Assembly (NCBI GenBank): GCA_002794775.1 | Contig: NBAY01000003.1 | Coordinates: 558,001 to 622,000 of the forward strand | DNA length: 64,000 bases | Origin: Porodaedalea pini | Taxonomy: Eukaryota; Basidiomycota; Agaricomycetes; Hymenochaetales; Hymenochaetaceae | Direction: 5' to 3' | Shown here: piece after piece, positions 9,085 to 17,967 of the stretch | How the letters are laid out: every line of letters starts with the position of its first letter | Position numbering within the stretch: position 1 is the first letter of the stretch | Notes under the pieces: model-generated | Told to the model about the DNA's origin: nothing | The model's input: the letters and a program-made list of their open reading frames with translations, nothing else | The model's database searches: none | Position numbers and translations under genes: made by a program

Positions 9085-10167
9085 ATGTCAACAGAAGGTT
9101 TTAGCCAACAGCAAATGGCACAGATCGCGGCCATCGTTGCGAGTGCCTTCACCCATCAGGCGAACAACGCCCCTGCACCGGTCGCGGCCGCTAACCCCCC
9201 GACCCCCAACATAGACGTCGCCCGACCACGTGAGTTCACTGGTGGCGACGACTACCTCGACTTCAGACGAGAAGTCCTTCTTTTTGTATCCGCGAACCCG
9301 AGCCGATACCCTACGTCGGAGAGTAGAATTTATGTAGCTCTCTCTTACCTGAAGGGTGGTAATGCGGCGACGTGGGCGCAGAACTACGTCGAGGAGTCGA
9401 CAACGTCGGGAATCGTCACATTCACCGACAGCTGGGAGAGATTCCAGGAACGACTCGACGCCTCGTTCGATGACCCGAATCGCAAGGAGGCGGCGCTGAA
9501 GGAATTCCGGGAGAAGGTTCAGAAGGACCTCACCGCGGACAAGTTCTTCCAACAGCTTGACGTCATCATCAAACGTGCGGAACTGAAGGACGACAGCATC
9601 ATCTGTGATCGTCTCAAACGCGCCATGAACATCGAAGTGGTGCGTGGAGTCCTGAGATCAACGCCGGTTCCGACGAAGTACGAGGACTGGAAGAACAAAG
9701 CCATCGAGATCGATCGAGGCGAACAACAGATCCGCGCAATCCAACGAGGCCGCCCGTTCATACCTCAGCCTCGCCCGCAACAACAACAAGGACCCCCGGC
9801 TCGCCGTCAGGTAGCGGCCCCTCACGTCGACAGACGCGACGCGACCGGCGTCACCTTTGGAGGCGCTGGTCAACCGATGGACGTCTCAATGAACGAGGCG
9901 CAACGACGACGCGCGTGCTGGATCTGCGGCGGGCTGGGCCATTTCAAGGACAAGTGCCCGCAGGGGAAGCCAATCATCCAGCGCATGCTGGAACTAATGG
10001 CACCAGGCGAACGCCGCATCCTCGCGGACGAGCTCGGCGCGATGAAGGAATCGGCCTTCGAGGAAGTCGTAGACACTCGGAGGTCGACGGTGGAGGACTA
10101 TGTGGAGGAAGAAGAGAATGACGAAGAGGTCGTCGACTCGCAGGGTTTTGCGAGTGGTCAGGCGTAG
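9085..10167 (+). CDS. Chromovirus Gag
   Basis: This is a 360-residue frame from ATG 9085 to TAG 10165-10167. It contains a capsid-like region (EFTGGDDYLDFRREV, SYLKGGNAATWAQNYV, FQERLDASF, KEFREKVQKDLTADKFF) typical of Ty3/Gypsy Gag and a single CCHC zinc knuckle (CWICGGLGHFKDKC). An acidic tail follows. The frame is open upstream of the ATG, so the native N-terminus may be longer. A slippery heptamer near its 3' end allows -1 fusion to Pol. Confidence 0.9.
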   Translation: MSTEGFSQQQMAQIAAIVASAFTHQANNAPAPVAAANPPTPNIDVARPREFTGGDDYLDFRREVLLFVSANPSRYPTSESRIYVALSYLKGGNAATWAQNYVEESTTSGIVTFTDSWERFQERLDASFDDPNRKEAALKEFREKVQKDLTADKFFQQLDVIIKRAELKDDSIICDRLKRAMNIEVVRGVLRSTPVPTKYEDWKNKAIEIDRGEQQIRAIQRGRPFIPQPRPQQQQGPPARRQVAAPHVDRRDATGVTFGGAGQPMDVSMNEAQRRRACWICGGLGHFKDKCPQGKPIIQRMLELMAPGERRILADELGAMKESAFEEVVDTRRSTVEDYVEEEENDEEVVDSQGFASGQA

Positions 10168-10186
10168 CCATCGGGGCGACTGACCA
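10143..10186 (+). promoter_or_regulatory. Candidate -1 ribosomal frameshift signal (gag-pol)
   Basis: The heptamer GGGTTTT (10143-10149) is in the exact X_XXY_YYZ phase relative to gag (G|GGT|TTT). A 5-nt spacer leads to a perfect 7-bp stem, TGGTCAG (10155-10161) with CTGACCA (10180-10186). The loop includes the gag TAG, and C63-G64 with C77-G78 can extend the stem across one mismatch. After a -1 slip, the pol frame is open from 10149 through the whole of pol. Confidence 0.7.
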
Positions 10187-13100
10187 AGAAGAACAAGAGA
10201 CTTCGAATCTGGAACCACTAAAATATAACCAACCGTTTGTACAATACGTAGATGCGAACGACGTCGATGGTTTTCCCGACTACGAAATCTCTACCGATGT
10301 GAAAGAAAGGGAGGAATATGAGCAGCTGTTCATGAGAGGAACTGGCGGACGCCAGCTGGACCTTCTCCTGAACGTCGGACACAGAATGGAAGGTGAAGTG
10401 AGGGAGGTGGACGCACACGCACTCGTAGATTCGGGATGTACAGGATCGTGCATTGACGTAAGGTTCGTCGAACGGTACGGACTGGAGACGAAGCGTTATA
10501 TTCGACCCCTTGCGGTACTCAATGCCAACGGCACACACAACGAAGCCGGATTGATCGAGGAGTACGTCGACGTCGAACTTACGATCGGTCACCATAAGGA
10601 ACAGATCGTCCTGGCGGTAACCTCACTGGCATCGTCCAACATCTTTTTAGGGTATGACTGGCTTCGTCGACACAACCCGGAAGTCGACTGGAAAACGGGA
10701 ACACTCGACTTTACGCGTTGCCCGAGTGAATGTGTGGTGGACAGGAACGTGGAGGAAGGCATGCGGAAGGTGTGGAGAGCAGTGGAAGAGACGAAGGAGG
10801 TGAGAGAGATGCGAATGGACAAGACGTCCTGGCCCGCATACCTCGACGACTACGCCGATGTTTTTAGCGAAAAAGGTTTTGAAAAGCTACCGGAACATCG
10901 CCCCTGGGACCACGTCATCGACTTGAAGCCCGACTTCAAACCAAGCGACTGTAAGATCTACCCGCTCACGCCAACTGAGCAGCAGTCGCTCAAGGACTTC
11001 CTCGATGAAAATCTAAAGTCAGGTCGCATCCGACGGTCGATATCGCCCATGGCGTCGCCTTTCTTCTTCATAAAGAAGGCCGACAAATCGCTACGCCCGA
11101 TCCAGGATTACCGTAAACTCAACGACGGCACGATCAAGAATAAGTACCCCCTCCCTCTCATCGACGAACTTGTTGATAAGGTCAAGAAGGCGAAGTACAT
11201 CACTAAGCTTGACCTTCGCTGGGGGTACTACAACGTCCGGATCCGCGAAGGCGACGAGTGGAAGGCGGCATTTCGCACGAACATGGGCCTCTTCGAGCCA
11301 ACAGTCATGTTTTTCGGTCTTTGTAATGCGCCGGCGACGTTCCAAGCGTTCGTCAACCACATCTTCAAGGAACTGATCTACGCAAACTTGATCATCGTAT
11401 ACCTCGACGACATACTGATCCTCTCAGAAACCATTGAGGAGCACATCGACACGTCGAGGCGCGTACTTCAGATCCTCCGGGAAAATGGCCTGTACTTGAA
11501 ACCGGAAAAGTGCGAATTCGATGCCAAGGTCGTTAAGTATCTCGGTCACATCATCGGCAACGGCGAGATCAAGGCGGACCCGGCAAAGACGGAGGCGATT
11601 GCGAACTGGCCAGTCCCACGAAACCTCAAGGAGCTACAACAGTTCCTTGGCATGGGTAATTGGCTACGACGGTTCATCAAGGACTACAGTAAGGTGGTCC
11701 ATCCGCTGACGTCGCTGACGGGCAAGAAGGACTGGGTATGGGAGACCGAACAGCAGGAGGCGTTCGAGGAGCTGAGACGACGTCTCTGCTCACCTCCAGT
11801 CCTGGCCATCGCCAACGACGAGGGCCCTTTCCGCGTTGAGGCGGACTCGTCGAACTTCGCACTCGGAGGCGTGCTGTTGCAGAAACAGGAAGGCAAATGG
11901 AGGGTAGTCGCTTATAGGTCAGAAGCGCTCCTACCGGCCGAACGAAACTACGAGATCTACGACAAGGAAATGCTCGCCATCGTCTCGGCACTCAAGGAAT
12001 GGCGTCAATACCTCCTGGGCGCTCGCCACAAGATCGAGATCTGGTCCGACCATGCCAACCTCACCTACTTCAGGTCGGCACAGAAACTGAGCTATCGACA
12101 AGCTCGCTGGTGGACAGAACTCGAGGAATTCGACTTCCACCTCGAGCACAAGTCGGGGAAGACGATGGGCAAGGCGGACCTACTGTCACGCAAAGCAGGC
12201 TACGATGAGGGAAAGGATGACAACGATGACGTCGTGTTCATCAAGGACAAGTGGCTGAACCGTGGAGTGGTGAGGACGTCGCGTGAGGAAGTGTTGGAAC
12301 GAGTGGGTGACGCGCAGAGGGCGCAGGACGAGTCGGAAAGACCAACGGGAATGACGAAGGCCGACGGGCTGTGGCGGATGAAAGGCAAGGTGTACGTGCC
12401 GTCGACGATGAAGGAAGCGGTTTTACGGGAATGCCACGACTCGACCCTGGCAGGACATCCCGGATCGTCAAAGACGGTCGAACTGGTACGTCGAGACTTC
12501 TGGTGGGCGTCAATGTTCTCCGACGTTCGAGCATACGTCCGAGGGTGCGACCGTTGCCAGCGGACGAAGGCTCTGAGAACATCGAGATCAAGGCCGCTTC
12601 ACCCGAACACGATCCCGGAAGGCCCATGGGAAATCGTCACGGTCGACCTCATCGGAGAACTCCCAGACTCCAAGGGGCACAACGCAATCTGTGTCTTCGT
12701 CGACAGGTTCTCGAAACAAATGCACGCGATCCCGACGACGACAAGGCTGTCAGCAGAAGGCATGGCCCAGCTGTACCGAGACCAAGTCTTCCGCCTTCAC
12801 GGCTTGCCGAAGAAGATCATCCATGATCGAGGCACACAGTTTGACGCATCAATGATGAAGGAGCTGTACAAACTCCTACACATCGAAGGCAACCCGTCGA
12901 CGGCGTACCACCCACAGACAGATGGTCAGACAGAACGCGTTAACCAAGAGCTCGAACAGTATCTTAGGCTCTTCGTGAACCATCGCCAATCGGACTGGAA
13001 AGACTGGCTCCCCCTCGCAGAGTTTGCGTACAATAACCGCAAACATTCGGCGACGAAGATGTCCCCTTTCTACGCGAACACAGGACGTCACCCCTTGAGC

Positions 13101-13793
13101 TTTGACACGACACAAACCTCGTCTACCAACATGTCGGCGGAAGAATTCGCAAAACACATAAAAGAGACTCATCGTGTCGCGAAGGACAACCTGGTCAAAG
13201 CGGCAGACGACATGAAACGCTACCATGACCGAACGGCAGGAGCTTCGGTAGAGTACAAGGCTGGCGATAAGGTCTTCCTCAATGGACGAAATATCAGCAC
13301 AGATTCGCCCACGAAGAAGCTTGCCGACAAATGGTACGGTCCCTTTGACATCGTCGACAAAGTAGGAGCGAGCGCGTACAAGCTCAAACTCCCGAAACGA
13401 TGGAAAAAGGTCCACCCTGTCTTCAACGAAGCCCTGTTGAAACCCGCCGTCAAACCGTCCTTTGAAAGCCAGAAGCAACCACCACCGCCGCCGCCAGACA
13501 TCATCGATAACGAGGAGGAATACGAACTCGAGGAAGTCTTAGACTCACGCCTGCACCGAGGGAAACTACAGTACCTTGTCAAGTGGGTCGGCTACAATGA
13601 ACCTACCTGGCAGCCTGAGTCGGACTTCGGCGAGAACGCAAAGGAGGCGATCGCTGAGTTCTACCTCAAACATCCCGGTGCACCTCGGAGACTCGAAATC
13701 CCTCGTCAACGACTCCGTCCGCTCTTCGCCAACACCGAGCCAGACGACCGCGATCATGGTTGGTCGGGACGCCCAACCTTGAAGGGGGGGTAA
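10149..13793 (+). CDS. Chromovirus Pol (protease-RT-RNase H-integrase-chromodomain)
   Basis: The frame is -1 to gag and open from the slippery site; the first in-frame ATG (about 10330) comes late, so expression as a Gag-Pol fusion is likely. Domains in order: aspartic protease (ALVDSGCTGS), reverse transcriptase (KKADKSLRPIQDYRKLN, KLDLRWGYYNVRI, FGLCNAPATFQ, IVYLDDILIL), RNase H (VEADSSNFALGGVL), integrase with an H-H-C-C zinc finger (H at ECHDS and AGH, CDRC) and a D-D-E core (TVDLIG, IHDRGTQF, DGQTERVNQ). A C-terminal chromodomain (EVLDSRLHRGKLQYLVKWVG) likely guides integration to marked histones. No stop or frameshift was seen. The stop TAA abuts the 3' LTR. Confidence 0.95.
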   Translation, partial: CEWSGVAIGATDQEEQETSNLEPLKYNQPFVQYVDANDVDGFPDYEISTDVKEREEYEQLFMRGTGGRQLDLLLNVGHRMEGEVREVDAHALVDSGCTGSCIDVRFVERYGLETKRYIRPLAVLNANGTHNEAGLIEEYVDVELTIGHHKEQIVLAVTSLASSNIFLGYDWLRRHNPEVDWKTGTLDFTRCPSECVVDRNVEEGMRKVWRAVEETKEVREMRMDKTSWPAYLDDYADVFSEKGFEKLPEHRPWDHVIDLKPDFKPSDCKIYPLTPTEQQSLKDFLDENLKSGRIRRSISPMASPFFFIKKADKSLRPIQDYRKLNDGTIKNKYPLPLIDELVDKVKKAKYITKLDLRWGYYNVRIREGDEWKAAFRTNMGLFEPTVMFFGLCNAPATFQAFVNHIFKELIYANLIIVYLDDILILSETIEEHIDTSRRVLQILRENGLYLKPEKCEFDAKVVKYLGHIIGNGEIKADPAKTEAIANWPVPRNLKELQQFLGMGNWLRRFIKDYSKVVHPLTSLTGKKDWVWETEQQEAFEELRRRLCSPPVLAIANDEGPFRVEADSSNFALGGVLLQKQEGKWRVVAYRSEALLPAERNYEIYDKEMLAIVSALKEWRQYLLGARHKIEIWSDHANLTYFRSAQKLSYRQARWWTELEEFDFHLEHKSGKTMGKADLLSRKAGYDEGKDDNDDVVFIKDKWLNRGVVRTSREEVLERVGDAQRAQDESERPTGMTKADGLWRMKGKVYVPSTMKEAVLRECHDSTLAGHPGSSKTVELVRRDFWWASMFSDVRAYVRGCDRCQRTKALRTSRSRPLHPNTIPEGPWEIVTVDLIGELPDSKGHNAICVFVDRFSKQMHAIPTTTRLSAEGMAQLYRDQVFRLHGLPKKIIHDRGTQFDASMMKELYKLLHIEGNPSTAYHPQTDGQTERVNQELEQYLRLFVNHRQSDWKDWLPLAEFAYNNRKHSATKMSPFYANTGRHPLSFDTTQTSSTNMSAEEFAKHIKETHRVAKDNLVKAADDMKRYHDRTAGASVEYKAGDKVFLNGRNISTDSPTKKLADKWYGPFDIVDKVGASAYKLKLPKRWKKVHPVFNEALLKPAVKPSFESQKQPPPPPPDIIDNEEEYELEEVLDSRLHRGKLQYLVKWVGYNEPTWQPESDFGENAKEAIAEFYLKHPGAPRRLEIPRQRLRPLFANTEPDDRDHGWSGRPTLKGG
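13781..13790 (+). other. Polypurine tract
   Basis: GAAGGGGGGG lies three bases before the 3' LTR, overlapping the last pol codons. It is the expected plus-strand primer site. Confidence 0.7.
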
Positions 13794-14152
13794 TGTTAGA
13801 ACTCGAACCTTCGCCTTTTCCTTTATTTTCCCTTTACCATTTCTTTCCTTTTAACCGATCCTTTTTCATTATAATTAATCATCTTTCCAATCACTTCCCA
13901 CACTCCCTTCATATAACCTTCATTCGTTCCATTCCCACTCATTATGTAATGTTAGGTAGTATAGTCTCACGGTCGTCGCTATATAAGGTCTCAGGAATCG
14001 CATGAACTCCTTGTTCTGCTTTTCCTCTTACCTCTGCGACGACCTAGCCTGAGTAAGCGTGTCCCGAGTCTACGCTCGAGTATAGCACGTCCCAGACGAC
14101 TGTCAGCCGAGGCCTGCCCAGTCCGAGTAATCTCCCGGGCTCCCGCCTAACA
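13794..14152 (+). repeat. 3' LTR
   Basis: 359 bp, identical to the 5' LTR except T at 14035. It begins directly after the pol stop codon and is followed by the GTTAC duplication. Confidence 0.95.
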
Positions 14153-14157
14153 GTTAC
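14153..14157. repeat. Right 5-bp target duplication (GTTAC)
   Basis: Matches 8011-8015. LINE ORF2 continues at 14158. Confidence 0.9.
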
Positions 14158-17105
14158 ATTCCTTTTATACCTCCTTTTCTTCTTTCGCTTCTCGCTTCCT
14201 GCAAAAGCACAAACCCCGATCATACATCGGGCCCCACTCTTGGTGGACTGAGCAATGTAGTCGCGATTACCAAGCGCATCACAACAATCCATCTCCGGGC
14301 AGTCTCGCCCGACTCCAAAAAACCCTCGCCCTAGCCAAAACTACATTTTTTGGCGACCTCCTACATCGATCCGACCACTCATCGATTTGGAGACGAAAAA
14401 ATCTGGGTACCGCACGCCGCAATCACCCCATCGGCGCCCTCAGACTCCCTTCTGGGCGTTACACTCTTAACGAAAGCGAGAAGTCCAACCTTTTCCGCTC
14501 CACATTTTTTCCTGCGCTACCTAATGGTTATCGCAACCAACATTCGCTCCCTCTTCCGGTCGAAATTGAGCCGGTCTCAATCGACGAAATGCTCCGGGCC
14601 CTTTCAGGCACTGACGACGAAACTGCCCCCGGCAGTAATTGTTTCTCCTATTTTCATTTAAAACTTTTCATCGAATTCGAACCCGAATTTTTCTCTTAAT
14701 TTTTTTCTCTTTGCCTTTCTTTCGGCTACTTCCCATCATCTTTCAAACATTCGATCATCACATTCATCCCCAAACCAAAACGCTCCGACTTCTCCCTTCC
14801 CCGTTCTTTTCGTCCAATAGCCCTCGTGGATACGATGGGCAAACTTTTCGAACACATTCTTTTCAACCGTCTCCAAATTATATTCGAACAACGCTCTCTT
14901 ATTCCCTCTTCACAACATGGCTGCCGGAAAGCTTTATCCGCGCTGACGGCCTGTTACGAAGTTTTACACTTTAACAATTTCCAACCCCAAATTCATTCAC
15001 CTTCCACCTCAGCTCCAGGCCTCGGCCCCCGCGAGCCTCAATTCCGTTGTTTATTAACCTCCCTCATTACAATTGACATTCAAGGTTTTTTTGACAATAT
15101 TTCACACCCACTCCTTATTGACCGCTTAACTCGGTCCAACATTCACCCTAACCTCATCAATTGCGTTTCCCATTGGATGCGCGATCGACCCATTTCCCTT
15201 CACTTCAACCAATTTTTTTCAGAAACTTTCACCAAGCCTAACCGGGGCGTTCCTCAGGGATCCCCTCTATCCCCCCTTATTTCCATTTTCGCGGCTGCCC
15301 CAGCCATCGAAAATTACTATAAACAATTCCCTTATAATCGTCCCCTTTTCGCTTACATGGACGACCACCTTCTTGCCGCACGCTCTTTGAGTATGCGCAC
15401 CAACCTTATCCGTCTGCGTAACCAATTCTGCTTTCTTTCTTCGCAATTTTCACAACTGGGCCTTTCCATTGACCCAGATTCCGTCGAACTCATTCATTTC
15501 ACCCCCTTTCACACTACATCCACTAGCAAAGCCCCTTATTCATCACAGCCAGACAATCAACCATCTCTTATCCTATCACCATCCCTAGTCATTCGCCCTC
15601 ACTCCCATATTACATGGTTGGGTGTCATTTTTCACCATCAATTACTTCCTTCATTACACTTTCAGTCACGAGCTAACAAAGCTCTTTCTACACTTCACCA
15701 ACGCTCCTTTCTATTCCGCTCGTCTCACGGCGCATACCTTGAGTACGCCCGTCTTCTATACTTTAACCTTATTCGTTCTGTCGCCATATACGGCGCCCAG
15801 TTATTTCCTAACTCCCCTGCTATCCATTCATTTCTCAAACCGGTGCAACACCGCGCCATTTCTCTTATTTTGTCTCACAGCGTCGATAAAGATGCAGCCG
15901 GTTCTTTACTCTCAATCCCTCCTATTGATTTGTTCATTCAATACCAAGCCAAGCGCTTCATCACTTCTTATGTTTCATCCTGCCGCCCTTCTCTTCCTTC
16001 TTCTGCTGAAATCCGAGACTCGCTCCCGGCCGATATTCTTATTCCCAATTCCAATCTTTACCCAATTCTCCCGCCTATTCATTCGCGCCTTTCTCTAGTC
16101 CCCCTTACTTCTCGTAAAGACAGTCTCTTCGCTAGACGATCTTTCCTACAACTCTTTAACCACCCCCCTCCATTTCAATACTTTTTATTCACAGATGGCT
16201 CAGTCATTGAACGTGAGGGCGTTCCCATCGGCGGCCACGGTTTCTCCATCATGCATAACCGACGCGAACTCGCGTCCTTCGCTTCGTGTGCTCATACTCA
16301 GAGCAATATTCTATACGAAGAACAGCAAGCTCTCATTGCTGGCATCTCGCGCTTTTCCACCCTATTGGCGCATTGCACCCACCCTTGCCATTTGCGCGTC
16401 GTCTCCGACTCCGCAAATTGCGTCCGTCTTATCTTCTCGGCGGATTCACCCCACGCGACATTCATCACCGCCTTCCGCAGATTCTGCGGCATTTTCTTAG
16501 CACTGCACCACCCCGCGTCTACTATTGCGGTGCAATGGTTGCCCTCCCACATGGGACTACCAGGCAACTCGCGAGCAGATCACCTCGCATCACAAGCCTC
16601 ACAATCACAGCGCAAAACCCCAGCACCTGTCACATTACCCAATTTACACGCGCGATTTTCCACCGACCTTTTGGCCAAATGGCGGAACCGTGTCCTAAAC
16701 CTCCGACACCATCGCAGTGCTGCTACCGCGCCTTTCATCCTCTTTCCTAGGCGCCAGCTACGGCCCTTCCTGAGGCTTCATCCTGAGAAGCGTATCCCTC
16801 GCCATCTCCAGTCGAGAGCGATTGGCATCCTTCTCAACACCCACGATATGCATGACCGAAACCTACCACGCCGGTGCCCGGACCCCCTCTGCGCCAAACA
16901 TGACGTCCATCACATTCTCAACATATGCCCATATTTTTCACAGCTTCGCCGCCAATTTTTTCATAAATCGGTTCTCCCACTTTCATTTTCAAACTGGTTC
17001 GCCCCTTCTAACTTCATGCTTCTTATACAATTCGCATATTTCTCCTTTCGTCGCCCCCCCGACCCCATGCCTTATTATTCAGATCTTCCACCCGAACTCA
17101 TATAA

Positions 17106-17270
17106 TTCCAATATTTCTCAAATAACGGCCATTTTTTTTTACCTTATCGCAGCCACGCATTTAGCATCCACGAAGTTTTCTCTTCTTTCCTTTCTTCTTC
17201 TTCTCCTTTTCCTTTTCCTCTTCATCGTCCTTAGTAGTGCATGTAGTGCAGAGTAGTGCAAACTTATACA
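17106..17270 (+). other. LINE 3' UTR ending in GTAGTGCA repeats
   Basis: A pyrimidine-rich UTR ends with three spaced copies of GTAGTGCA (17234-17241, 17243-17250, 17253-17260). A short AT-rich end then runs to the target duplication. There is no long poly(A). Confidence 0.6.
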
Positions 17271-17281
17271 TCGCGAGTCAC
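17271..17281. repeat. Right target-site duplication of the LINE
   Basis: TCGCGAGTCAC, identical to 4811-4821. It lies 99 nt upstream of the CMC2 start codon. Confidence 0.8.
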
Positions 17282-17380
17282 GTTTCACCTTGACCGCGTC
17301 TAGCTTACGTGATCATCACGCGTGAAATCGTAGCCTTCGCGCTTTGGCTCTGTGCTTTGGCTGAGCAGAAACGGCGTGAG

Positions 17381-17723
17381 ATGCACCCGCAACTCACAGA
17401 AAAGACCTTTGGTACGTGTTTCGCTTATTGAATTTGACCTCGATCTGATTCACGTGCAGCTTGCAAGGACCTCATCGAGGCTTTAGAGCAATGCCATAAC
17501 AACTTGTGGGCAAAATATTTTGGAGGTTGCAACGACATAAAAAACGATCTGAATTTGTGTCTACGGAAGGAGGTGCGTGCTTAATCCAAATTTTGTTGCG
17601 CCTCAGCGACTAATGCATCGTTTCGCGCAGCGTATCGAACGGACAAAGCGCAATACCGAAGACTCGAAAGTTCGGGCTGAGCGGAGGAAAAGAGCGCTGG
17701 AGGAACTTCACAAGGATGATTAA
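17381..17723 (+). CDS. CMC2: COX assembly mitochondrial protein Cmc2-like (twin CX9C)
   Basis: Exons 17381-17411, 17460-17572 and 17631-17723 join to 78 residues. The product starts MHPQLTEKTFACKD and has two CX9C motifs (Cys at CKD and EQC; Cys at GCN and LCLRKE), then a basic C-terminal helix. This is the form of the Cmc2/coiled-coil-helix-coiled-coil-helix proteins, which are imported into the intermembrane space by Mia40 and support cytochrome c oxidase assembly. All three exons are short, so the gene is easy to miss. The LINE ends 110 nt upstream, so the original distal promoter is now more than 12 kb away. Confidence 0.88.
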
Positions 17724-17967
17724 AATGGCGTAGATCTACTTATCAAATCAACATGTGAGTATCAGGTCTCTAGAAACAATGATTTGCCTTTTGGCGCTAA
17801 TAGTCCGCGCGAACTACGTTCTACGCAGTGTACAGTATATAACACATCAATCCACAAGCACTGCTCTCTATAACTCATGGCGCCCTCGTTGCTATCTCCA
17901 TCATGGTGATGAAGACATCAACTTGCTTCGCGAGGTCCGTTTTCCGGTCCTCGGACGTGTGAATCCA

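Larger units (their letters stand above)
8016..14152 (+). mobile_element. Ty3/Gypsy chromovirus, complete, inserted in LINE ORF2
   Basis: The element is 6137 bp with two 359-bp LTRs starting TGTTA and ending TAACA, a 5-bp target duplication, a primer-binding site, gag, pol with a C-terminal chromodomain, and a polypurine tract. The two LTRs differ at one position only (C at 8257, T at 14035). Gag and pol have no internal stops. This marks a recent, possibly autonomous copy. It lies in the same orientation as the LINE. The base composition of its genes is GC-rich and unlike the pyrimidine-rich LINE around it. Confidence 0.96.
7133..17105 (+). pseudogene. LINE ORF2 (endonuclease-RT-RNase H), split by the LTR element and carrying one stop
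   Basis: The two parts are 7133-8015 and 14158-17105. Together they have 3831 nt, exactly 1277 codons, and the codon at the junction is restored when the inserted element is removed. Part one is an APE-type endonuclease (ILCLQEIP, FVGDFNRHSALW, STLDLVISS, HSDHLPLIF). Part two has reverse-transcriptase motifs (TIDIQGFFDNI, GVPQGSPLSP, FAYMDDHLL), then RNase H (LFTDGS, an ILYEEQQAL glutamate, VSDSAN, NSRADHLA) and a C-terminal Cys/His motif (CPDPLCAKHDVHHILNIC). An in-frame TAA lies at 14697-14699, between endonuclease and RT. Both the insertion and this stop prevent full-length translation. Confidence 0.88.
4822..17270 (+). mobile_element. Full-length non-LTR retrotransposon (LINE, Tad1-like), interrupted by a chromovirus
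   Basis: The element has a 67-nt 5' UTR, ORF1 (4889-7132), ORF2 (starting at 7133, ending at 17105) and a 3' UTR of about 165 nt. An 11-bp target duplication flanks it. ORF2 carries endonuclease, reverse transcriptase and RNase H, the layout of fungal Tad1-clade LINEs; the clade is inferred. Removing the LTR element (8016-14152) and one copy of its 5-bp duplication restores an uninterrupted ORF2 frame except for one TAA. The LINE is therefore young. The sense strand is strikingly pyrimidine-rich. Confidence 0.9.

Noticed and set aside
10299..10301. GTG as an independent start codon for pol
   Set aside because: Eukaryotic retroelements rarely start at GTG, and the frame is open back to a phased slippery heptamer, so a frameshift fusion explains it better.
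13760..14005. Open frame spanning the pol end and the 3' LTR (also seen in the 5' LTR)
   Set aside because: It is LTR sequence read in frame. Identical frames in both LTRs reflect the repeat and not a gene.
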